Assembly: GCF_963169125.1 (NCBI RefSeq)
Contig: NC_084793.1
Location: 214,174,652 to 214,238,651, forward strand
Direction: 5' to 3'
Source of the DNA: Humulus lupulus
Taxonomy: Eukaryota > Streptophyta > Magnoliopsida > Rosales > Cannabaceae
Length of the DNA stretch: 64,000 bases
The notes below the pieces were generated by a model. The model worked only from the letters and a program-made list of their open reading frames with translations, did no database searches and was not told where the DNA came from. Position 1 is the stretch's first letter. Each line of letters opens with the position of its first letter. The translations under genes were made by a program, and so were the position numbers. Of this stretch, positions 34,196-44,878 are shown in pieces.

Positions 34196-36422
34196 TGTTG
34201 GGAAAACTTATTCAGGATCTTGTTTATTTTCATAGAAATCGTATATTAAACATGTTAATATAAGAAAACCTATAACATGTTTCTAAAATTGAATTCATAC
34301 AGAGATAATGATAATAACATTTACATTATTGTGCAGTGGAATGATTGAGACATTCCTTCAATTTCTCTAACCCTTGTATCATTTCTGTCGCAAGGTATCA
34401 CCAAGAAACTGAACCGTTCTTCAATTATCTTCACAACTTTCCAAAGTATCCTTAGAATCACATAGACTAGAGTGGGAAATTCTCAACACACGAGATAGAT
34501 ACAATAAGAATAAGAGATGAGAATATTGGGGCTTAGAAAAAGACTTTTGTTGTATAGAGATTCTAAAACCCTAGAATATGAAAAATAGATTTTCAGATCG
34601 TCTTTTTATCATTAGTTTTCAACTCTCACTTAACATTCCTTTTATAGGCTCAATTAGGTTACTTATTTAATTAAAAAATCAATAAAATAATAGCCAATTA
34701 TCAGCCCTAGGTCGAAATTCCCATGGGCCATAGGCCCATGAAATTTTCATTTTAATTATAAGCCCGTTGGACTTAAAATCAAGGCCCGTATTATTTTATA
34801 TTGATTAATTAATTAAATTATTATTTAAATCCTTTATCAAATTACTTATTTATAATTTGAACCTTGATTTAAACTTATTTATTAATTTAGACATCAATTT
34901 ATCTTAATTAATAAATTTACCGTAATTTCTCTTTTCTTCTCTAAATTACACAACTCTGTGAAATTATCCAAAATTGACCTAGTCAACTTTGATAATTCTA
35001 ATTGATAATTAAATCAATTAATTGCGACTATTTAGATGATTTTATCCAAGGTACCATGGGGACCATGGATCTATGAAATCAAGCTCCAATAATTTATCAT
35101 AAATCTAACAAATAAATTTACTTACTTATTAATTCCTCATGACTCCACTAAAGACTCGAAATTGCACTTTTGAATTCATAGAACACTCTATATACAATAT
35201 AGATACGTTATTAATTATCCATTGTTACAACCATAATTATCACTCAATCCTCTATAGACGGTCTACAATGAGATTAGACTAAAATACTGTTTTACCTCTC
35301 ATTGTGTTTTATCCTTAAAACACTTAGTTCCTTGTAAATGATATTTTAGTAAACTAATATTAATTACTGAAATGAGATCTCTATCATTTAGCACCTTGAA
35401 CCAAACTAAAAGGAAACCATCATTTCACTTCTTCATCAGAAGCTATAGATGTTCATATCTATGATTAGCAATCCCACTCAATTATACTACCGAGTTTCCA
35501 AGATGTAAGTATGGGCTAGTCTGTAGGGTAAGTTGGTAACGAACAAGTCAAATAACTCAAATAATACAATTAGTTAGAATACTAACCACTCAGAAATGAG
35601 ATTGAATTGACCTATGGTCAACTATATGATATGGCTAGAATAGATAATAATGGTAACTGAACTTATCTCATCTATTGTCAATATCGGTCCAGTCCGATGT
35701 AACAAATACATCCGATCTTATCTACTATGCTAATGTTCTAGAAAGAACATAACACTAAAATGTGTAAGTAGATCATATCGTAGATTGACAAGTCAGTGTA
35801 AATCATGTGCACTGACTAATCTTAGCACTAACTTATTTTTGAACATATAATCATATTAATATTCCACTGTGATTACATCACTATAAATATGATTAGCTAT
35901 ATGCTCAGGATTTAATAGAAGTTTATATTAAACAAATAATTATGAAAATAAAACATGTCTGCAAAGTGATTGACCAAGTCAAAAAAATGATTTCTATTAT
36001 TTTATTGATAATAAAATGAGATTACAGAGAAATTGTCAATATCGGTCCAGTCCGATGTAACAAATACATCCGATCTTATCTACTATACTAATGTTCTAGA
36101 AAGAACATAACACTAAAATGTGTAAGTAGATCATATCGTAGATTGACAAGTCAGTGTAAATCATGTGCACTGACTAATCTTAGGACTAACTTATTTTTGA
36201 ACATATAATCATATTAATATTCCACTGTGATTACATCACTATAAATATGATTAGCTATATGCTCAGGATTTAATAGAAGTTTATATTAAACAAATAATTA
36301 TGAAAATAAAACATGTCTGCAAAGTGATTGACCAAGTCAAAAAAATGATTTCTATTATTTTATTGATAATAAAATGAGATTACAAAGAAATTGGGTTTTA
36401 ATTTGGGCATAAAACCCCAACA
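34196..36422 (-). repeat. Copia 5' LTR with internal 358-bp duplication
   Basis: Starts TGTTGGGGTTTTATGCCC on the minus strand at 36422 and ends at 34196 (plus: TGTTGGGAAAAC). It aligns along its length to the 3' LTR once the 12515-14560 insertion is removed. At 2227 bp it is 358 bp longer than expected because of a tandem duplication. Confidence 0.85.
35674..36389. repeat. 358-bp tandem duplication inside the copia 5' LTR
   Basis: The segment from attgtcaatatcggtcc is repeated starting at 35674 and 36032. The two copies are nearly identical; the 3' LTR has only one. At the junction, ATTG is shared by both breakpoints (gaaattg...ctattg). Confidence 0.85.
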
Positions 36423-36879
36423 CTAACATCCTAAGTAACTCCCAATTCTCCATTTTAATTCCATAAACATGCAAATAAACATTGGTAACGCCCATGGGGG
36501 TTGGTGGAATTTGAAGTTCAAAGGGTATCTCAAACTTTATAAATAGGAGCCTAATGCTCACTTGTAAGACAACTTTATTTTTGTCCACTAGATCACTTGG
36601 CTAGAAATACACCAAAATTCTTGATTAGTCCAAAGAGCTATTTCCAATAAACCCCAATGCTCTTCAATTTGGTTGTGTGAGTGAGAGAATTTTGCTTATT
36701 GTTCTTGTTATTTCTACTATTGCTTTTATCTCCTCTTAGCCTATTCTTTGTTTACTTGTATTTTTGTAATAGAGTTGTAACACCTATTTATCTATCATCT
36801 TGTTTATTATAACCTTTTGCATATAATTGTATCTTTAGTTTTACCATTTCCAATGAGTATAATATATTTATTTCTAACT
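36423..36879 (+). repeat. LARD-like 3' LTR, right part
   Basis: Begins with the CTAAC TSD (36423-36427), aligns with 2413-2910 and 7909-7959, and ends CTAACT at 36879. It includes a TATA box near 36540 and the empty version of the LINE target (36815-36828). About 100 bp present in the 5' LTR are missing near 36655. Confidence 0.8.
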
Positions 36880-37201
36880 GTATGATATGCTATGAGTTTT
36901 ACGATACAAATATGTTCTTCTTGTGTTTCCTTGAATATTGTTGTATTTTTTTGTACTTCCTTGTTGGGCTTTTAGTTCACCCCCTTCTCCCTTTCATGTA
37001 GGCAATAAAGTTTCTCCTTGACATGCACAGTGATGTGGGAGGTTCCGACGTCTAGGCATGTGTGATGCGGGGTGTTCTATGAACGAATAACGATCAAAAA
37101 GAGCACCAAGGATAATTAAGAAACTCATGTTATGGATTATGTTTTCAAATTTCGTCAATGGGTCTTATTTTGTTTATTTTTTTTTCCAAATACTACATAA
37201 A
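36880..37201 (+). mobile_element. Tekay-type LTR fragment, piece B
   Basis: Resumes piece A after the LARD-like element (TSD GTATG, 36880-36884). It aligns with about 41560-41870 of the complete LTR, including 'cttgaatattgttgtat' and the 'gggcttttag.tca' patch. It is cut again at 37201/37207 by a solo LTR with TSD GACAT (37202-37206). Confidence 0.65.
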
Positions 37202-38205
37202 GACATTATAACGCCATGGATAGCCAAGACCATTACATTGTGTACTTTAATTAGTGCTGGACTTGCTAATCAAGTAATTTAGAAATAAATGTGTGACTAA
37301 CAGTAGTTAACGGATTAGGGTTTAAAAGTTTTGATCATGGGAACAGTTAATTTCATTTAAAAGTTTAAGACTGTACATGAGATCCCAAAATAAGTATTTA
37401 CAATGCATTTACAACTCCAAAAGTAATTACTACATAAGCCAGCCTAAGCGGCAAAATTAAGGTTTGACTCTAGTCCCTCATGAATCCTCGGTTGTGGCGT
37501 TCGAGCAGCTGCAAATGTACACGCCGCCCCTAAAGCTCTTCAAATCATGGCTGGTCCAGCTTCCCCTTTCCCTTACCTGCAGCACATAGCACCCATGAGC
37601 CAAGGTTCAGCAAGAAAACTTAAATCAACATATTCAAATAGGCAACATAATATAAACAACAAGCTTAGCAGTAACAACCCTGCTCAAACAAACACATAGT
37701 CCAAATTAGACAGCCAATGAGTTAGACAAGTACAGACCGCACTTCTAATTATTTAGGTGGCGTTCGGGCTATACAAGCACATATTGCACTCCTAGGTTGC
37801 CCTAGAAAAATGGCCTGTGTTCCGCACGCTTATTGCCTTCCTCGACTCTCTTAGGCCGAGCTTTTAGATCAGGTATAATCAAACATACAGTTTGCATAAC
37901 ACACAATTAAATGAAGCATATACAAGCATGCCTAATCAAGTAATCATAGGCGTAATCATAGTCATATTCATTAACAGGGGCCCAAGCCCTAATCATGATC
38001 AGGGTGCAATTTTCTTACCTCGAATCCCGAGCAGATGGCGTATGGCGATCCCAAGCGCGATCCTTATTTCCGAGCCCTAACGGTATAACCTAGTCATAAC
38101 ACAATAATGGACAACCATCAAGCACTAGAATATTTAAAATCTTCAAGGTTAATCCCTAGCCTCAGGGATTTCAAATTATACTAAATCGGGTAGTAGATCC
38201 CCTCC

Positions 38206-41200
38206 TGTAGTGCACCGATTTTTTTTATTTATTTATTAATTTTGTGCTTCGTTTTATTTATTTTTATTTGTTAAGTGTTAGAAGTTATTTTTAATTGTTT
38301 GAATTTTTTGGTAGGAATTGTGTGAATTTAATTGTTAGTTGTTTTATTTATTTATTAATTTAATTAAATAAGAACATGAGTTTTGGTTGAATGCACCAAG
38401 GTGCATGGTAGGTAGTGATGCACCTTTGCAATTAGGTGTGTGCATGTGCATGGTTGCATGGTGAGCATGCAATAGAATTTCCTACACATTATTTCTTTTT
38501 ATTTTATTTAATTAAAAGAATTAAAATAATAAAATAAAAGAAGAGGAAAGAGAGAAATGGGCATGTGGATTATAGTGGGAAATGGATAATTTCTTTTCCT
38601 TTTTGATTTGGGAATTTAGATAATTGATTGGATGATTTTATCTAAAATAGGAAGAAGAGTTGTCATCTTTTATGCACTCTTTATTTCCTCTAATTAAGAA
38701 AAATCAAATAAAAATAAAATGAATGAAAATAAAGACAAAGAGGAAACTTACCTTTTTTTTTTTATTAGGACTAGTTATTGCCCTAGATTAGATAAAAGGG
38801 AAAGAAAGAAAAGAAGAGGCCATTTCATGCTTGGATGCCGTCAGCTAGGAGGAGAGAGAGAGAGAGAGAGTGCGTGAGAGCTAGAGAGAGAAAGAAAGAA
38901 GAGAAAGAAGGAGAAGAGAATAGGAGAATTTCGAAAACCTTAGGTATGTGTTCTTGGATTAGTTGTTTGAATCCTCTAAGTTATCTTCTTATCTTCTTGA
39001 TACTAAGACCTTTCTTCTTCTCTTTGTTATGATTTTTGAAATCCCTAGGGGGGTTTTTATCAAAGGTGGTGGCCATTTTTTTTGGGTCCTTGAGTTCTAG
39101 CAAGAGAGGTAATGGGAACTTTTGTCTTATGGTTGTTGTTCTTGTCATTTTGGTTCTTGTTGTTTTCAGGATATTGTTTATGAATGTTGGTTAGTTGTTT
39201 TATTATGTAGTTTTGGTTTATTACATCATTTTATTATTGATCATGGGAGAATCTTATTATGGTTAAATTATGAAAAAGTTTTGTTTGTCTTTTGTATAAG
39301 ATAAGATTTGATGCAAGATAAATGGTTAGAAGTTTTATTATTATATGGGTGTTGAATCCTTGTCTACTAATAGTAGTGGTGTTGTTGTCTTTATATTCTT
39401 ATAAGCATGCAAAGAGATTTGAATTGTTTGATCATGGGTATTGGGTTTCGACCTAGAGTGTTTAAATAGGGATGGTGAGTATGGTTGATCTTGTTGTTGA
39501 TTCTTTGTTTGTTAATTTTATCTTGATATTAGAAAAATGATCATATTGGTATTAATATTGCATCATCTAGGGTTTTCTAAAATCCTTGTGGGAGTCCTAT
39601 GTTTATTTTGTCATTAGTATTTTGATTTTAGTGATCCAATTGTAATGATGAAAATATGATAATAGGTGCATGCTAGGGTTCGTGTTTTGATTTGTTGTTG
39701 ATTGAGCATGAAGGTTTTGGCTATGTGGGTATGATATGATTGGAGTAACTTGATTTTGTTAATGATTTGATTTGCACCCAAATTGTCATATTAAAATGCA
39801 TAAAAAAGGTGTAGAAACATGTTAGGTTATGTGTAGCATGATTTAAGGTGCAACTTTGGTAATTATAAGCATGTTGTTTTTATTTATTTATATGGTGGTG
39901 TTGATTTTAAGTAATTCTTAAATTGCACAAATGAAGCCTCAAAATGATATTTGATTTTATAAAAATAAAATGGTATTTTATTTCACATTTAAATGATGTT
40001 TTTATCAAATTAACACATGTTGATTTTTATGAAGAAAATATGATTTTTAATCTAAGTTTGTGATTTTGAATGAATTATTAGTTGATGGAATTTTTGATCT
40101 AAAAATAAGAAATGTCATAAATTATGTCCTAAGTTATGTATATATGAAAATTATATTTTTAAAAAGTAACCATGAATTTTCACATTATTATTTATGTGCA
40201 GTTTTTTATTTAAATGAGAAAAATATTTTGGTATAATTTCACTTATGATTTTTAAACAAAATAAAAAGTTTCTGAAAGTTTGTGTTATTAAGTTAAAATA
40301 ATTATTTTGATTAAATTAATGGGTCTTGCACCTACATAATTCAAGTCTTAAATAATATAAGTGAAAATATATTTTTCCCATACTTTAAATTATAAATTAT
40401 CACATATAATCATGTAATTTTTATTAATTTAGAAAAAAGTCATTTTCAAAAGGAAACAAGATATTTATTAAGTATTTCTAAATGACTACAAGTTTTGTTA
40501 TTTTCTATGTTATTTAAAATAATAAATGAGACTATTATTTTATGAGAAAATAAGAAAAAAACTAAATGATTTTTTTTTATAAAGTAAAAATAATGTATTA
40601 AATGGTTTAATCAAACTTTGGGACTTAAAGAAACAAATAATGGTAAAGTAATAATGTAGCTGAATTTTTATTTAAAAAGTAACAAATAAGCATGTATGAA
40701 TTATCGTTTTAAAACATTACTTTTTAACAACGCTCCCACGTATCCATGTCGCATGCAAATACATTTTTACTTAAAAAATATGCCTATTGTTCAAGCATAT
40801 AGCGTTTACTTTGTAACCATGAAGGGTCAATAGGTAGACTTAACATTATTCTTTTATGATTTTATGTGAAAATGTGTATGTTTGGAATTATTGGGCAACT
40901 TGTACCACGTGTGCATGACCCATGCACACGTGGGGTATATGTGTTGGGCATAAGTATTGATATGTGATTCTAAGAGACGACGTTTGATTATGATTATAGG
41001 CTCGTTGTAAAGTTTTTGTCATTTTTGCTTTGCTCGGACCTGAGGTAAGGAAGTTAGATAGAATTTTAATGTTTATGGCATGAAATTATAAGATTGGCTT
41101 GCTATGAGGAAAATGATGTGTTGTGTATGATAATGGACAATGTAATATGAAATATGGAATTCTATCTTGAAATGTTATGATGAGTATGATGCAACATGTG

Positions 41201-42022
41201 TTTCGTTTGTGTTGATATGAAATGGATTGCATGTGTTTGTATGCTGTATGAAAAAGCAAATGGTTGCTAGCGTGCTGAACCCGACATAACAAATGAGTTA
41301 CTAAGGATATGACGTAACTCATAGGGCGGACACACCGAGGTTATTCAAGGACATGAGATCAAGTTTACCTCACAGAGGAGGTCTTTCCAGTTTTATGCTT
41401 TTACTGGTTACCTCAAGATGTGACATGGACAATAGTGGCGCCATGATCACAAATATTATGTTTATGATGTGTGATTATGATGTATGATTATGACATGTGA
41501 TTATAATTATGATTATGAAGTGATGCGATATGATTATGAAAGAAATGTGACATGGCTATGATATGATATCTTATGAGTTTTACGTTATGAATATGTTTTT
41601 ATTGTGTATCCTTGAATATTGTTGTATTTGTTTGTACTTCCTTACTGGGCTTTTAGCTCACCTCCTTACTTTCCCATTTTCAGGTAATAAACAGGGTTTC
41701 TCTTTGGCACGCGCTGTGATGTGGGGAGTTTCAGCGTCGGGGTGTGTATGGCGTGGGGTATCTTATGAACGAATAAAAGATCAACATAAGCGCCGAGTTT
41801 TCAAAGAATCATGTTATGGACTTTAGTTTTAAACCTATCAGTGAGACTTAAATTTTATTTTCTTTAAACGATGCATAAGAACTCTTCATTTTTATTTTAA
41901 ACTATTGGGCCTAACTAGCATGTTTTATCAAGGCCCTACTGAATTTCATATGTTAAGTGGTATTTTCTATTTATTTATAAGTTGTGAGACATTTTACAAA
42001 GTAATAGGATAGGGCGCTTACA
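38206..42022 (+). repeat. Chromovirus 5' LTR (3817 bp)
   Basis: TGTAGTGCACC...GCGCTTACA. It contains an 18-base GA-rich microsatellite near 38852-38870 and a CACGTG-containing imperfect palindrome near 40905-40935 (accacgtgtgcatg, catgcacacgtgg). Short frames inside, such as 38835-39032, recur in the other LTR only because the LTRs are copies. Confidence 0.85.
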
Positions 42023-42024
42023 AA

Positions 42025-42036
42025 TGGTATCAGAGT
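42025..42036 (+). other. Primer-binding site of the chromovirus
   Basis: TGGTATCAGAGT, two bases after the LTR. It matches the initiator-Met tRNA site TGGTATCAGAGC except at the last base. Confidence 0.75.
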
Positions 42037-42182
42037 CGGTCGTTCATGTTTCCAAGGACCTTCCCCATACATGCTTAAGACGAGAAAATATCTCCTCACC
42101 GCGCCGAAAGTATTTGTTCTATATGTTATCTTTATTCTTTCTACTTTTAAATTTTGTAGTTTTGTAATTGCAATATAGAAAG

Positions 42183-42738
42183 ATGCCTCCTATTATTAGA
42201 ACCACTGAGAAATAGTTACTCAAGGAGATTCGTGCGATACCTAAGGTTCTACTAGACGAGGATCACAATGATTGGAGGATTGCTGTACTGAAAAACAACG
42301 ACGGTGGTTTGCGATTGTATTCAAGGAATGATGAACAGAAGAGGGGTGTTGCTATGGCCCATAGAACAATACTGAGTGTTAAGGGAAGCACTGTCGATAT
42401 ATCCTGAGGCCTTTCTCCACTTGACCATAGCATGGCACAATGTCATTCAAGACGAGTTAGACTTTAGCACCATCGAGTACATGATCTACGACCTCATAGA
42501 TAATTATGATTTTAGTCATTTGGAGCCAGTCATGGTAAAGAAGGATGACAGAGAGATGGAGGAATGATATGAGACGGTGCATGATTTGGAAGGGGAGATG
42601 GCGTGTCAAGAGGTAGTGCACGCCATACCAAAAGTAAGCGCTAGGATGAGGGCATTGGAGAACTCTCCTGATTACTTCCACATTTCGAAGGACGTCTTCG
42701 ACTACAGCTCAGGGGATGAGTCCATGGTTGAGGACTAG
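42183..42738 (+). pseudogene. Uncharacterised pre-gag ORF relic
   Basis: Starting with ATGCCTCCT at 42183, a coding-like stretch runs about 185 codons to the TAG at 42736-42738. It is interrupted by a stop at 42213 (TAG), one frameshift near 42370-42410 and a TGA at 42565-42567. The second half is acidic, with patches DELDFSTIEYMIYDLIDNYDF and later DYFHISKDVFDY and SSGDESMVED. An AATAAA follows near 42760. I do not recognise the product. It sits in the leader between the primer site and gag, where many chromoviruses have no gene. Confidence 0.45.
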
Positions 42739-43030
42739 AGTCCGTCATGTATTTCCTTCAATAAAATGTTAACTAATAAGATGGGACTTTTCTTAAGAAT
42801 CCTTAAGAACTTATGGCTTTTCATTTATGGCTATTAAACACTTTATGGGATGTTTGAATTTTGGAATAATTTTTAAACAAACTTTGAATGTTATGGTTTA
42901 ATAACTTTTCTCTTGCAAACTCTAAGCGGTGTGGAGAAGGAATGTATGATAATTTTTGTAAATATCTATAAGAACCAAACCATTATGCGATTTATTCTCT
43001 CTTATGATTTTCTTTTGGTGCCTTAGAATC

Positions 43031-43626
43031 TGTTGACCCTCGTTTTGGTCAACTGACACGGAGTCAAATGCTTGATGTGATAGAAAGTATTGAAATAAAT
43101 ATAATGGAAAGAAAAGTAAACGACACAACAAATTATAATGGTTCAGCCCCACGAATTAGTAATGACCTACGTCCACTTAAGCTATTATTGATCTTGATTC
43201 TCAAAGGAGTGATTAAAGAACTAGGGTTCTTCGAGTTTCACAAGCCTTAGAGGGATAAGTAATACAACCAAAAGATAATAGCTCAAATTCTCTTCTAAAG
43301 CATAAGACAAAATCAGCCAAAAGTCCCTCCCTTGAGCTATTTCTCTCTATTTATAGGCTCAAGGAGGGTTACATGAATTAGTTACAGATATTCTTTCCTA
43401 AATAATCGAATCATCAGGTATCGTGGGAGATAATCTCGGATATGATTACAATTGTACAAGATTATCTCAAAATATACGGAGTACACGACTAAGCTGGTCG
43501 TATATAAAACCCAAATGCTGTGTCAGGGGAATCTCCCTTGTCGATGATCGAACAGAACCTCTGCCAGGTGTCAGCCACGTGTTAAAAATGTTTGCCACAT
43601 CATCCATACCTGCTTTTTGGATAACA
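43031..43626 (+). mobile_element. Solo LTR of 596 bp
   Basis: TGTTGACCCTCG...GGATAACA is flanked by a perfect GAATC TSD (43026-43030, 43627-43631), eleven bases before the gag start. A TATA-like TATTTATAG lies at 43348-43356. It has no coding frame or primer site. The style of its ends and its size suggest a copia-type LTR. Confidence 0.8.
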
Positions 43627-43636
43627 GAATCTCATA

Positions 43637-44870
43637 ATGTCAACAAGAGGAAGATGAGGCAAGGGAAGAGAGAGAGGTCGAGGAAAGGGTGTCTCCACAA
43701 GATCTAGCGCCACAACAATGCCTGATTTGGGAATGCCACCAGCCTAACCAGCAGCCCTAGCTGCACCAACTGTGGATTTGGCCGCAGAGATAGCAAGGTT
43801 GAGGGAACAACTAAGACAGAGAGATGAGGAGTTGGCTCAGGCCAGGTAAGTACCCCAAGTTCCCCAAGTACTAGTGGCACAACATGAGCCTCCAGTATCA
43901 CCACCTGCACCACTGCCTATGGCTTATGGATTTGAGCCAGTCTATGGGCGCTTCAGAAAGAAAGCCCCACCTTGCTTCGAAGGGAAAGCTGATCCTATGG
44001 TGGCAGAGGATTGGTTGAGATCAGCAGAGGCCATCTTTGATCACATAGAGTTGAATGACCACCAGAGAATTTCATGGGCAACCCACCTACTCAAGTTGGA
44101 TGCAAGGATATGATGGGAAGTGGTCAAACAGATTCGTGACCTGAATACTATGACCTAGGCAGACTTCGTTCAGGCATTTGGCAAGAAGTACTACAATGCA
44201 GCTGTATTGGCAACCAGGGTGGACGAGTTTGTGAGTTTGGTTAAGGGGAAACTCTCTGTTACTAACTATGCACAAAAGTTCGATAGGTTGGCTAGATTTT
44301 CACCTGAAGTAGTACCAACCGAAGCCATGCGAGTCGAAAGGTTTATGAGAGGACTCAAGCCAATGATTGGTAGGGATGTTAAGATGACCAGTGCTGAGGT
44401 GGTCAGTTATGTTGAGGTATTGGATAAGCCACTCAAAGCAGAATACTTGGAGGATCGGATATGGAAGGACAATGCTTCCAGAAGGAAGGCCAACAGAAAT
44501 AAGGGCTTCCATGAGGGCAATAAGAGGAACGCTAGTGAAGGGCAGAATAGTGGCACTGACAAGAGGCCTAGATCCCTGACCACAAATAACAACAATCACA
44601 ACAGTCTTAACCACCACAACAACCGCAACAGTCACAATAATGATCGTAACTGCGGGAGTCACCAGAACAACAGAGTTGAGCACCCCAGTTGTCCTAAATG
44701 CTCACGAGGACATGTGGGAGAATGTTAGGCCATCATCGACAAATGTTACAAGTGCGATTAGGCAGGTCTTCTGGGGAAGGATTTCCCACTGTGGAAAGCA
44801 GGATAGGGTAGTAACAACAACCTAATGCCAACAAGGGTTTTTGCTTTGACCTAAAAGGAAGCAGCCAACA
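43637..44870 (+). pseudogene. Chromovirus gag, several stops
   Basis: The start at 43637 (ATGTCAACAAGAGG) begins a basic, glycine-rich N-terminus. The capsid region runs from about 43920, with GFEPVYGRFRKKAPPCFEGK, AEDWLRSAEAIFDHIE near 44010-44055 and FMRGLKP near 44343. An asparagine-, histidine-rich linker and a zinc-knuckle patch (CPKCSRGHVGEC, about 44690-44726; a second CYKC just after) complete it. Stops occur in the first 80 codons, at about 44112 (TGA), near 44157 (TAG) and at 44726 (TAG). The solo LTR directly upstream also separates it from its leader. Confidence 0.8.
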
Positions 44871-44878
44871 GTAACATC

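Larger units (their letters stand above)
11058..36422 (-). mobile_element. Ty1/copia retrotransposon, minus strand, with two nested insertions
   Basis: The ends are TATTGGAAAAAC (11058; TG decayed to TA) and CCCCAACA (36422), flanked by a perfect CTAAC TSD. Order on the minus strand: 5' LTR (36422-34196), primer site, a long leader, gag-pol (19124-15000), polypurine tract, 3' LTR (14973-11058). Reverse transcriptase lies after integrase, as in copia elements. Removing a solo LTR, the Tat element and a 358-bp duplication leaves about 10.3 kb. After these corrections the LTRs measure about 1865 and 1869 bp, which supports the reconstruction. Confidence 0.85.
1915..36879 (+). mobile_element. LARD-like LTR retrotransposon, heavily nested
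   Basis: The element starts TGTTATATTATT at 1915 and ends CTAACT at 36879, flanked by GTATC (1910-1914) and GTATG (36880-36884), a TSD matching at four of five bases. The two LTRs (about 1.05 and 0.94 kb once younger insertions are removed) flank only about 2.6 kb of internal DNA (7960-10573) without any gag or pol reading frame, so it looks non-autonomous. The 5' LTR was split by a LINE and the 3' LTR by a copia element. The 3' LTR lacks about 100 bp near 36655 that the 5' LTR has at about 2637-2738. Confidence 0.75.

Noticed and set aside
38835..39032. 65-codon frame with Arg/Glu-rich start, almost identical at 48907-49104
   Set aside because: Both lie at the same place in the two LTRs of one element; the conservation comes from LTR duplication, and the Arg/Glu part is a GA microsatellite.
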